Shown here in pieces: positions 7,409 through 13,361 of a DNA stretch of 37,465 bases (the first letter of the stretch is position 1; each line of letters starts with the position of its first letter). The DNA is from a virus. The position numbers and the translations under genes were made by a program. The notes beneath the pieces were generated by a model, which had not been told where the DNA came from, ran no database searches, and was given only the letters and a program-made list of their open reading frames with translations. The stretch is from positions 1-37,465 of the IMG/VR virus record IMGVR_UViG_3300024259_000089. The stretch is one strand, 5' to 3'.

Positions 7409-7547
7409 GGATAAATAAAATTTATATGGACAAAATCTTATCACAATTTAATTCAGCTAAACATATCTTGATTCAAATAGGCTGTCTTTTTTGTTTAAAT
7501 GGGTGTTGTGATAAGCTCCCTGTCCAGACGGAAAGACAGCCTTTTTT
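7391..7547 (+). ncRNA. Structured leader RNA with intrinsic terminator and competing helix
   Basis: The expected transcript from the promoter at 7357-7385 runs about 157 bases to a U-run. Helix A: TGGACA (7427-7432) with TGTCCA (7521-7526), and CTTATCACAA (7437-7446) with TTGTGATAAG (7506-7515). Helix B: GGCTGTCTTT (7480-7489) with AAAGACAGCC (7532-7541), followed by six T (7542-7547). The 5' strand of B lies in the loop of A and its 3' strand outside, so the two are pseudoknotted or mutually exclusive, as in an attenuator. It matches no riboswitch class I know. A stand-alone small RNA is the alternative. Confidence 0.7.
7480..7547 (+). terminator. Intrinsic terminator ending the leader RNA (long loop)
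   Basis: A perfect 10-bp stem (7480-7489 with 7532-7541) is followed directly by six T. The 42-base loop includes the 3' strand of helix A. It sits 24 bases before the ATG of the replisome organizer, so it should limit expression of that operon unless antiterminated. Confidence 0.75.
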
Positions 7548-7570
7548 AATTAAGTATTTTAAATAAATAT

Positions 7571-8296
7571 ATGGGAAATAGAAGAATGTTATCAAATAAA
7601 ATAGTAGATACAGATGCTTTTCTAGATATGGGAACTGGCTCTCAATTATTATATTTTCATTTAGTTATGAGAGCAGATGATGATGGATTTGTATCAAATC
7701 CTAAAAAGATTATGCGAATGATTGGATCACAGGAAGATGATTATAAAGTTCTAATTGCTAAAAGATTTATACTTATTTTTGAGAGTGGCGTGTGTGTAAT
7801 TAAGCATTGGTTAATTCATAATCTAATCCGAAAAGATAGATATATTGAAACTCAATGGGTAAAAGAGAAGAAATTATTATCAATTAAAAAACCAACCAAT
7901 AAATATAGCTTAGATAAAAGTAATACAGGAAATGTCATACCATTCGGCAACCATTCGGCAACCCAAGTTAAGTTAAGTAAAGTTAAGTTAAGTAAAGATA
8001 GAGAGAATACACTAAAAAAACAATTAGAAAAATACATAAATAAATATTCTCCTAATATGTTAAAAGATTTTGAATTGTATTGGACTGAAACTAATTCTAA
8101 AGGAAAAGAAAAATGGCAACTTCAAAAAACTTGGGATATAAATTTAAGACTTCAAAGATGGAAAATACAAGAAGAAAAATATAATCATAAAAATAACCAA
8201 AGTTTTGTGAAAGAAGAACCAAAAGAAGTAGAACGAAAAGTTGGAGTTCATATGGCTGATGGTTTTAAATCTTTTGAAGAAATTACAAATAATTAA
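7571..8296 (+). CDS. Replisome organizer / replication initiator
   Basis: The product has 241 residues. The N-terminal 90 or so (RRMLSNKIVDTDAFLDM, then LLYFHLVMRADDDGFV and FESGVCVIKHWLIHN) fit the winged-helix N-terminal domain of phage replisome organizers common in low-GC phages. A charged linker (about 115-150) contains the duplicated KLSKVKLSK peptide encoded by the iteron-like repeats. The C-terminal part (WTETNSKGKEKWQLQKTWDINLRLQRW) resembles the DnaD/replisome C-terminal region. It should bind the origin inside its own gene and recruit the host helicase. It is the first gene after the promoter and leader RNA. Confidence 0.85.
   Translation: MGNRRMLSNKIVDTDAFLDMGTGSQLLYFHLVMRADDDGFVSNPKKIMRMIGSQEDDYKVLIAKRFILIFESGVCVIKHWLIHNLIRKDRYIETQWVKEKKLLSIKKPTNKYSLDKSNTGNVIPFGNHSATQVKLSKVKLSKDRENTLKKQLEKYINKYSPNMLKDFELYWTETNSKGKEKWQLQKTWDINLRLQRWKIQEEKYNHKNNQSFVKEEPKEVERKVGVHMADGFKSFEEITNN
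7940..7994 (+). repeat. Two sets of tandem iteron-like repeats, candidate replication origin
   Basis: CCATTCGGCAA occurs twice in immediate tandem (7940-7950, 7951-7961). Three bases later a perfect 15-base unit AAGTTAAGTTAAGTA occurs twice in tandem (7965-7979, 7980-7994). Both are inside the replication initiator gene, as in lambda O and many low-GC phages, where initiator-bound iterons mark the origin. The following sequence is A-rich and would melt easily. Confidence 0.7.
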
Positions 8297-8320
8297 ATAA
8301 AAAAACCAATGCTCCAAAAA

Positions 8321-8329
8321 TGGTATAAT
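8321..8329 (+). promoter_or_regulatory. Possible extended -10 promoter
   Basis: TGGTATAAT (8321-8329) is an exact extended -10 element, but no -35 of quality lies 17 bases upstream. It is a weaker candidate than the promoter at 8350-8378. Confidence 0.35.
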
Positions 8330-8349
8330 ACTGTAGCACAAAATAGTTT

Positions 8350-8378
8350 TTGTTTTATAAAACCAATAGCTATATAAT
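8350..8378 (+). promoter_or_regulatory. Promoter for the C5 methyltransferase gene
   Basis: TTGTTT (8350-8355), a 17-base spacer and TATAAT (8373-8378) lie 36 bases before the methyltransferase ATG. A short GACT/AGTC hairpin follows at 8385-8394, near the expected transcript start. Confidence 0.55.
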
Positions 8379-8414
8379 AATTAAGACTAAAAGTCAACCT
8401 ATAATGTTACAACT

Positions 8415-9548
8415 ATGAAATTAAAATATTTATCATTATTCAGTGGAATTGGAGGATTTGAATTAGGAATAGGAAATAAAGCTAAGTGTATTGGTTTCTC
8501 TGAGATAGACAAATATGCTATTCAAGTTTATAAAAAACAATTTAATCATAAAAATTATGGAGATATTACAAAGATCAATGTTCAAGAACTACCAGACTTC
8601 GACCTTATCGTTGGCGGATTCCCTTGCCAAAGTTTCAGCATTGCTGGAAAGCGGGGAGGATTTAAAGACACAAGAGGGACTTTATTTTTTAATATCGCTG
8701 AAATCGCAAGGGTTAAAAAACCTCGTCTTTTACTCCTTGAGAATGTTAAAGGATTGTTGTCGCATAATGAGGGCAATACCTTTGCGACTATCATCTCAAC
8801 CCTTGATGAGTTGGGGTATGACTGTCAATGGCAAGTGCTTAACAGCAAAAACTTCGGAGTGCCACAGAATAGGGAAAGAGTGTTCATTATCGGACATCTT
8901 AGAGGAACAAGTCGACCCAAAGTATTTCCTATCGGAGAAAGCAATGAAGAATCTATTAACAAAACAGACAAGCAAGGGATCGCGAATACACTCACAGGAA
9001 GAAGTGCTAGTGGACACAATAGAAGAGGAAATTATATAAAAACTAAAGAAGTAATAAATCCTCTTAAAGGTAAAACAAAATATGGTTGGCATTGTGAACA
9101 AAATATCTATGACAAAAAAGGAATTACTAGAACTGTTAAAGCTGGAGGTGGTTCTGGTAATATGCCAAAAGTTATTGTTAAAATACCATCAGCTACTAAG
9201 TGTGGATATGAAATAGCTAAAGAGGGAGATAGTATTAGATTGGCTCATATTGGAAGTAAAACAGGTAGGGGTAGAGTTGGAAAACAAAGAAGCCAAACTT
9301 TAACTGCTGGAGGAGATATGCACACATTACATAATTCTAAAATAAGAAGATTAACTCCAAGAGAATGTGAAAGATTACAAGGTTTTCCTGATGATTGGAC
9401 TGAGTATGGAATGGCAGATGTTATTTCTTACGGAAAAAAAGTCGCAAAAGAAATTGTACCAATCTCTGACACTCAAAGATATAAAATGGCGGGAAATGCC
9501 GTCAGTGTACCAGTAATTAAAGCTATTGTAAAAAGATTGATAGTGTGA
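8415..9548 (+). CDS. DNA (cytosine-5) methyltransferase
   Basis: The product has 377 residues with all main C5-methyltransferase motifs in order. Motif I is FSGIGGFELG (9-18), motif IV GGFPCQSFS (67-75) with catalytic Cys71, motif VI ENVKG (109-113), motif VIII QNRERVFIIG (151-160), motif IX RLTPRECERLQGFPDDW (312-328) and motif X GNAVSVPV (360-367). The target-recognition region lies between about 165 and 310. It methylates cytosine in DNA, probably to protect the phage from host restriction; no restriction enzyme is next to it. By hand count, 8581-8640 and 8761-8820 are 47% GC against 27% for 9061-9120, so the 5' half looks imported. A motif X remnant of another copy lies at 10070. Confidence 0.93.
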   Translation: MKLKYLSLFSGIGGFELGIGNKAKCIGFSEIDKYAIQVYKKQFNHKNYGDITKINVQELPDFDLIVGGFPCQSFSIAGKRGGFKDTRGTLFFNIAEIARVKKPRLLLLENVKGLLSHNEGNTFATIISTLDELGYDCQWQVLNSKNFGVPQNRERVFIIGHLRGTSRPKVFPIGESNEESINKTDKQGIANTLTGRSASGHNRRGNYIKTKEVINPLKGKTKYGWHCEQNIYDKKGITRTVKAGGGSGNMPKVIVKIPSATKCGYEIAKEGDSIRLAHIGSKTGRGRVGKQRSQTLTAGGDMHTLHNSKIRRLTPRECERLQGFPDDWTEYGMADVISYGKKVAKEIVPISDTQRYKMAGNAVSVPVIKAIVKRLIV

Positions 9549-9565
9549 TACAATATACCTATAAT
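9537..9565 (+). promoter_or_regulatory. Promoter for the HNH gene, inside the methyltransferase 3' end
   Basis: TTGATA (9537-9542), a 17-base spacer and TATAAT (9560-9565) fit sigma-70 consensus closely. It starts in the last codons of the methyltransferase and would begin transcripts about 10 bases before the HNH ATG at 9585, giving the mobile gene its own expression. Confidence 0.6.
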
Positions 9566-9584
9566 AAGTAACTAGTATAACATT

Positions 9585-10070
9585 ATGTCAAAAGAACACC
9601 CAAAAGAGATACAAGAATGGATGATCACTATGTTTAAAGATGGTTCATCAGCAACAGAAATAGCTAAACAAATCGGGCTACACACAACTTCTGTAACCAG
9701 AGTTTTAAAAAGAAATGGATTAAAAATGTCAGACGGAAAAGGTAAAAATCATTCTGGTTGGAAAGGGGGTAGAGGTTTGAAGTCTGGTTATTGGACTGTT
9801 TATTGTCCTGAACACCCAAGAGCAATGAATACGAGGAGGGTGTATGAACATATTTTAGTAGCAGAAAAGAAATATAAAAGATTTATAAAAAAAGGAGAGC
9901 CAATTCACCACATTGATTTTGATAGACAGAATAACAAACCGAGCAATTTATATCTTTGTAAAAACCATCAAGAACATCAAACCTTGCATTATAGTTTAGA
10001 GGAAGTAGCAAGAGAATTATTTAGGCAAGGTAAACTTGGTTTTAAAAAAGGTAAATATTACTGGAAGTAA
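9585..10070 (+). CDS. HNH homing endonuclease with N-terminal HTH
   Basis: The product has 161 residues. Residues 8-46 form a helix-turn-helix (DGSSATEIAKQIGLHTTSVTRV). Residues 104-135 carry the HNH core: His108-His109, Asn121 and His128, with the context HHIDFDRQNNKPSNLYL. Such proteins cut or nick DNA and spread their own gene. It sits between an intact C5 methyltransferase gene and a 19-codon motif X remnant of a second methyltransferase 3' end. This implies that the element entered a methyltransferase gene at the conserved MCGNAV codons. It has its own promoter at 9537. Confidence 0.88.
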   Translation: MSKEHPKEIQEWMITMFKDGSSATEIAKQIGLHTTSVTRVLKRNGLKMSDGKGKNHSGWKGGRGLKSGYWTVYCPEHPRAMNTRRVYEHILVAEKKYKRFIKKGEPIHHIDFDRQNNKPSNLYLCKNHQEHQTLHYSLEEVARELFRQGKLGFKKGKYYWK

Positions 10071-10129
10071 TGTGTGGTAATGCTGTAACTGTAAATGTAA
10101 TAAAAGAAATAGTTAAGAGATTAATCTAA
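10070..10129 (+). pseudogene. Remnant of a C5-methyltransferase 3' end (motif X)
   Basis: The frame beginning at the ATG that overlaps the HNH stop (10070) reads MCGNAVTVNVIKEIVKRLI, then TAA at 10127-10129. This is the C-terminal motif X of C5 methyltransferases. It parallels the intact gene's MAGNAVSVPVIKAIVKRLIV, but differs at many codons. No methyltransferase sequence precedes it in this frame; the HNH gene is there instead. It is best read as the displaced old 3' end after HNH insertion or gene replacement. Confidence 0.8.
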
Positions 10130-10140
10130 CTGTGGATAAC

Positions 10141-10155
10141 TATCTTGACAAGATA
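10141..10155 (+). promoter_or_regulatory. Palindromic operator candidate over the -35 box
   Basis: TATCTTG-A-CAAGATA is a perfect 15-base palindrome with one central base, covering TTGACA of the next promoter. A second half-site, ATCTTGA, follows at about 10154-10160. The gene downstream encodes a small HTH protein, so autoregulation is likely. Confidence 0.6.
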
Positions 10156-10172
10156 TCTTGATATGATATACT
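10145..10172 (+). promoter_or_regulatory. Promoter for the HTH regulator and recombination operon
   Basis: TTGACA (10145-10150), a 16-base spacer and TATACT (10167-10172) lie 26 bases before the ATG at 10199. The -35 is exact consensus and the -10 matches at five of six positions. Confidence 0.75.
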
Positions 10173-10198
10173 TAAGTTAATAACAAATAAAAAAACAT

Positions 10199-10441
10199 AT
10201 GAAAACTAAATTTACATTTAAAGATTTAATTGAAAGAATAGCAAAGAGAACTGGACTAGGTAAAATAATGATCGAGAGTGCAATAGCTGATAATCTAGGA
10301 AAGTCTTGGCAAACAATTTATAAATGGCAGAACGGAAAAGCAATACCAAATATTTATGAACTACACGACTTATATTTATTCCTAAAAGAAAGATATCAAG
10401 TTGATGAGGATCTATTACAAATATTTAAAAATACTAAATAA
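10199..10441 (+). CDS. Small HTH (Cro/CI-like) DNA-binding regulator
   Basis: The product has 80 residues. A helix-turn-helix of the lambda-repressor/Cro type is suggested by LGKSWQTIYKWQNGKAIPNIYELHDL (about 33-58), with the recognition helix around SWQTIYKWQNG. It has no oligomerisation domain beyond the final 20 residues. Its promoter carries a 15-base palindrome over the -35 box, so it may repress itself and perhaps the promoter at 7357. It heads the operon with ERF and SSB. No CI partner or integrase is present, so it need not imply lysogeny. Confidence 0.75.
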   Translation: MKTKFTFKDLIERIAKRTGLGKIMIESAIADNLGKSWQTIYKWQNGKAIPNIYELHDLYLFLKERYQVDEDLLQIFKNTK

Positions 10442-10458
10442 ATAATCAAACAAACAAA

Positions 10459-11073
10459 ATGGAAATTTTAAACAAAATCCAAAAGGAGTTAAAAGCTCCA
10501 AAGAATCAAAAAAACAATTTCGGAAATTATAATTACAGAAGTTGCGAGGATATTTTAGAAGCAGTTAAGCCATTATTAGGAAAAGCAATATTAACTCTTA
10601 GTGATAAGTTAGTAAATATTGGAGATAGATATTATGTTAAGGCTATTGCTACAATAAGACTTGGAGAAGAAAAGATTTTTGCAGAAGGATATGCTCGAGA
10701 AACTTTAGATAGAAAAGGAATGGATGCCAGTCAAATTACTGGGTCAGCTTCAAGTTATGCTAGAAAATATGCTCTTAATGGATTATTTCTAATTGATGAT
10801 ACAAAGGATTCTGATAGTCAAGATAATTCTAAAAAACCATTACCTAAAAAACCAACTCCAACTCCACCTAAGGAAAAAACAGATAAAGAAATTATAATTA
10901 GATTAGTTAAGAAACTAAAACCAGAAATTAAGAATAATGAGTATGCACAATTTGTTATAGATAAAACTAAAGAAGAATTATTACCTAAAAACTTTAAGAA
11001 TATTATTAGTAAATTAAATGTTTTAGTTGATGATGCAGAAGAAATTAAAAAAGCTGATGAATTAAGCAAATAA
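10459..11073 (+). CDS. erf: ERF-family single-strand annealing recombinase
   Basis: The product has 204 residues. The ERF core is clear: FGNYNYRSCEDILEAVKPLL (21-40), FAEGYARETLD (74-84) and GSASSYARKYALNGLFLIDD (95-114). A Lys/Pro-rich linker (about 125-142) leads to a helical C-terminal tail. ERF proteins anneal complementary single strands during phage recombination and genome circularisation. It shares its operon with SSB and a NinB-like protein, the usual partners. Codon use is like the neighbours. Confidence 0.9.
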   Translation: MEILNKIQKELKAPKNQKNNFGNYNYRSCEDILEAVKPLLGKAILTLSDKLVNIGDRYYVKAIATIRLGEEKIFAEGYARETLDRKGMDASQITGSASSYARKYALNGLFLIDDTKDSDSQDNSKKPLPKKPTPTPPKEKTDKEIIIRLVKKLKPEIKNNEYAQFVIDKTKEELLPKNFKNIISKLNVLVDDAEEIKKADELSK

Positions 11074-11077
11074 ATAT

Positions 11078-11308
11078 ATGCCAGAATTAGGAATAGGACA
11101 AATAACCTTTTTAATGGACACTCTTAAAAAACAAGAAGGACTAGAAATGTTTGATTGGAATAATAGAGATATGCTATGGAAAGCCTTTGAAAATATAACT
11201 GTCGATGAAAAAAGAAGATTACATTTATTAATGATAACAGGCAAGATTAAAGATTTAATAAGTATGTTAGATCAGCTTGGAGTAGAAAGGGCAAAACAGG
11301 ATGTCTAA
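11078..11308 (+). CDS. Small helical protein in the recombination operon, unknown
   Basis: The product has 76 residues, starting 5 bases after ERF stops, with the AAATATATG context. It appears all-helical and mixed in charge, with two Trp near residues 27 and 34. It overlaps the next gene by 8 bases, so the two are probably translated together. No family is recognised. Confidence 0.65.
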   Translation: MPELGIGQITFLMDTLKKQEGLEMFDWNNRDMLWKAFENITVDEKRRLHLLMITGKIKDLISMLDQLGVERAKQDV

Positions 11309-11672
11309 TATAAAGAAATTAAAGGATCAAGTAGAACATATTTTAGATACTGAACCAAAGAGTAGAAATAGTGATATATTATTAACTCAATTAATTTGGA
11401 AAGAATATTACCCAGAACTTATAAAGCCTAACAAATTCGGAGTTGAATATATAAAACTTGATAGCCTTTATGAACTACCTCGAGAGGATAACATTAAAAG
11501 GCATAGAGCTAAATTTCAATCTCATAAAAATAAGAATCCTAAATATCTACCAACAGATCCAGTAGTAGCTAAAAAGAGAGGTTGGGAAGAAGAAAAGTGG
11601 AGATATGCTTTAGGTTATAATCCCGAAATGAGAGAGCCAGATTATATAGAAGAGTTTAATAAAAATAATTAA
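11301..11672 (+). CDS. Conserved phage protein of the replication region, unknown
   Basis: The product has 123 residues. The N-terminal pattern (EPKSRNSDILLTQLIWKEYYPE) and a basic central part (REDNIKRHRAKFQ, then PTDPVVAKKRGWEEE) resemble small proteins often found between replication and recombination genes in low-GC phages. They are thought to bind DNA, but their function is not established. It starts inside the end of the preceding gene. There is no enzyme motif or membrane segment. Confidence 0.6.
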   Translation: MSNIKKLKDQVEHILDTEPKSRNSDILLTQLIWKEYYPELIKPNKFGVEYIKLDSLYELPREDNIKRHRAKFQSHKNKNPKYLPTDPVVAKKRGWEEEKWRYALGYNPEMREPDYIEEFNKNN

Positions 11673-11676
11673 ATAT

Positions 11677-11961
11677 ATGGGATTATTCGATGATATGTGT
11701 AAAATTGAACAGGGAATTGAAATAATGGGAATGGAACTAGATAGATGGACATATAATTCTTGTGTAGCTTTATTCGGTGTAGGTGATGATTGGGCAACTC
11801 TATATAAAATTGATAGTAAAGAACAAAATAAAGGTGATGCAACATTTTTATTAAAACAAGCTAAAACATTTTATAAGGATAAAAGATTTGGTGGAACAGT
11901 TGCACTTAGTGAATCAATGGCTCATTTATATAAAAAGTTAAAGATAAAAGAATATAAATAA
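11677..11961 (+). CDS. Unknown protein, replication region
   Basis: The product has 94 residues, with a mixed helical pattern and aromatic-rich N-terminal half (FDDMCKIEQGIE; RWTYNSCVALFG). Three bases separate the previous stop from an AAATATATG start context. No motif is recognised and no membrane segment is present. Confidence 0.6.
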   Translation: MGLFDDMCKIEQGIEIMGMELDRWTYNSCVALFGVGDDWATLYKIDSKEQNKGDATFLLKQAKTFYKDKRFGGTVALSESMAHLYKKLKIKEYK

Positions 11962-11972
11962 AAATAAAAAGT

Positions 11973-12431
11973 ATGTTAGAAAACAAAAAGACAAGTAAGT
12001 ATTCATTGACAATCTTAGTAATAATCAGTTTGATACTAGGAGCAATAATTTACAATCTAGGACATTTCTTTGAAGAAACTAACAATGTACCACAAATTGA
12101 ATATAAAACCCAAATTCAAGCCCCTGTGTATTCTGGTAAGGTATTAGAGGGAGTTGCCAGTTTTTACGATTATTATTTAGAAGAATACGATTGGAGTTCA
12201 ATAGGACATTTCGTATGTGCCACTAGAGATTTTGAAAGGTATAGCTATGTTGAAGTTACTAATTTAGATAATGGATTTATGGTTAAATGCTTGGTAACTG
12301 ATCACGGACCGAATAAAGAAATACATCCAGATAGAATTATAGACTTAAGTTCTACATCATTTAAAGCATTAGGAAATATTAAATTAGGATTATTAAATGT
12401 GCGAGTTAAACAATTAACAGAAAGGAAATAA
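11973..12431 (+). CDS. Membrane-anchored RlpA-like double-psi beta-barrel protein
   Basis: The product has 152 residues. Residues 11-30 form an N-terminal membrane anchor. Residues 59-147 form a double-psi beta-barrel of the RlpA/3D type: GVASFYD (60-66), CATRDF (82-87), VEVTNLDNG (93-101), CLVTDHGP (106-113) and RIIDLSSTSF (121-130). In RlpA-like proteins the Asp near the DHGP segment acts in peptidoglycan cleavage. It would act outside the membrane on the wall. Its place between ERF and SSB, away from the lysis module, suggests a role early or throughout infection, such as wall loosening or superinfection control, rather than lysis. Confidence 0.8.
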   Translation: MLENKKTSKYSLTILVIISLILGAIIYNLGHFFEETNNVPQIEYKTQIQAPVYSGKVLEGVASFYDYYLEEYDWSSIGHFVCATRDFERYSYVEVTNLDNGFMVKCLVTDHGPNKEIHPDRIIDLSSTSFKALGNIKLGLLNVRVKQLTERK

Positions 12432-12436
12432 ACAAA

Positions 12437-12847
12437 ATGGATTTAAACAAAGCAACAATAATCGGAAGAATGACTGCCGATCCAGAATCAAGAACAACTC
12501 CAGCAGGTAAAACAGTCGTATCATTCTCACTAGCTACTAATCTAGTATGGAAGGATGGAAATGGCGAAAAGAAAGAAAAAACAGAGTTTCATAACATAGT
12601 ATCTTGGAGTAAATTAGCAGAGATCATAGTTCAGTATTGTAATAAAGGAAGTAAAATATATTTAGAAGGTAGATTACAAACTAGATCTTGGGAAGATCAA
12701 AACGGAGTTAAAAAGTACCGAACTGAGATTGTAGCTGATAATATGATTATGTTAGATAGTAAAAATAATAATAATAATCAAGATCAAACTCAATACTCCA
12801 CTCCTCAAGATGAGGAAGAGATTAATATTGATGAGGTCAAATTTTAA
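12437..12847 (+). CDS. ssb: Single-stranded DNA-binding protein
   Basis: The product has 136 residues. Residues 1-105 are the OB fold of bacterial SSB: MDLNKATIIGRM, then FHNIVSWSKLAEI, GSKIYLEGRLQTRSW and YRTEIVADNM. The linker is Asn/Gln-rich. The tail ends acidic with DEEEINIDEVKF, a variant of the DDDIPF tip that recruits partner proteins; the final Phe is kept. The VWKDGNGEKKEKTEFHN loop and EEIN tail resemble SSBs of Patescibacteria, which is one hint to the host. It coats single strands for replication and ERF-mediated annealing. Confidence 0.93.
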   Translation: MDLNKATIIGRMTADPESRTTPAGKTVVSFSLATNLVWKDGNGEKKEKTEFHNIVSWSKLAEIIVQYCNKGSKIYLEGRLQTRSWEDQNGVKKYRTEIVADNMIMLDSKNNNNNQDQTQYSTPQDEEEINIDEVKF

Positions 12848-12858
12848 TTTTCTATTTT

Positions 12859-12910
12859 AACCGGATGAAGCTGAAAATGCTTGTCAAAGAGTGGTAGGTG
12901 GATTCCGGTT
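12859..12910 (+). other. Structured intergenic element after ssb
   Basis: AACCGGA (12859-12865) pairs perfectly with TCCGGTT (12904-12910). Inside, AAGC and GCTT form a second short hairpin. The stretch is more GC-rich than its surroundings. No U-run follows. An RNA element or mRNA-processing site is possible. Confidence 0.4.
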
Positions 12911-12946
12911 AGAATGGAGGTAAATAATAAAAACTATATAAAATAT

Positions 12947-13072
12947 ATGAAACTAATTTTATTTCCATTGATAGGCTTAATTTGTTATTTCTCTTTTCAG
13001 TATGATTATACAAATGCTTTATTAAGTTTAATAGCAACATTGATAATATTAACAAATCGCAATAACCAATAA
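12947..13072 (+). CDS. Small membrane protein, unknown
   Basis: I place the start at 12947 (AAATATATG, the usual context), giving 41 residues. The same frame is open from a TTG at 12881 and has an ATG at 12914, but the upstream part overlaps the structured element. The product is almost entirely hydrophobic, with two probable membrane segments (LILFPLIGLICYF and LLSLIATLIIL). Function is unknown. Confidence 0.5.
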   Translation: MKLILFPLIGLICYFSFQYDYTNALLSLIATLIILTNRNNQ

Positions 13073-13079
13073 AAAATAT

Positions 13080-13361
13080 ATGAGTGATATAAAAGAATTG
13101 AAAGATAATTTTATAAGAGATATATGTGAAGTAGGAGCTTTAGAAGGTTGGATGTCTAAAGGAAAAGTTAGAGGTAAGTTAGATGAAATTGAAGAACACC
13201 ACAACACTAAGTTTGCTAAACTGCTTAAAGATATTGTTGGTGAAAGTAAGAAAAGTTGTTATTGTGATAATCGCAAATGTGCTAATTGTGGCTATAACCA
13301 AAAACGCCAAGAAACCATAGATAAAATAAATAACTCTAGCTTTAAAGATTTAGTTAATTAA
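13080..13361 (+). CDS. Small zinc-binding protein, unknown
   Basis: The product has 93 residues. The N-terminal 60 are helical and charged. Then CYCDNRKCANCGYNQKR (about 60-76) gives four Cys suitable for one zinc ion in a knuckle-like motif. The start has the AAAATATATG context. Regulation or nucleic-acid binding is possible; no family is recognised. Confidence 0.6.
   Translation: MSDIKELKDNFIRDICEVGALEGWMSKGKVRGKLDEIEEHHNTKFAKLLKDIVGESKKSCYCDNRKCANCGYNQKRQETIDKINNSSFKDLVN

Larger units (their letters stand above)
7203..7570 (+). other. Long non-coding control region between lysis and replication modules
   Basis: This 368-base stretch has no convincing protein gene. In order it holds a rho-independent terminator (7302-7326), a consensus promoter (7357-7385) inside an imperfect dyad (7360-7408), and a structured leader ending in a second terminator (7427-7547). 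Bases 7203-7301 are otherwise AT-rich with nothing I recognise. Confidence 0.8.

Noticed and set aside
7426-7566. 46-codon open frame over the leader RNA
   Set aside because: The frame overlaps paired regions that explain the sequence better, lacks a ribosome site, and has a composition with no family resemblance. It remains a minor possibility as a leader peptide.
7940-7994. CRISPR-like repeats
   Set aside because: The repeats are directly adjacent with no spacers and encode part of the initiator protein.
8515-9039. 174-codon + strand frame inside the methyltransferase
   Set aside because: It is a shadow in another frame of the C5 methyltransferase, whose motifs are complete.
10199-10441. 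CI-type lysogeny repressor
   Set aside because: The protein is only 80 residues, has no oligomerisation or peptidase part, and there is no divergent cro gene, integrase or attachment site.
12859-12910. Hammerhead ribozyme
   Set aside because: The core reads CGGATGA and CAAAGA instead of CTGATGA and GAAA.
12881-12946. TTG start for the small membrane protein
   Set aside because: It lies in the structured element after ssb; the ATG at 12947 has the AAATATATG context seen in most genes here.
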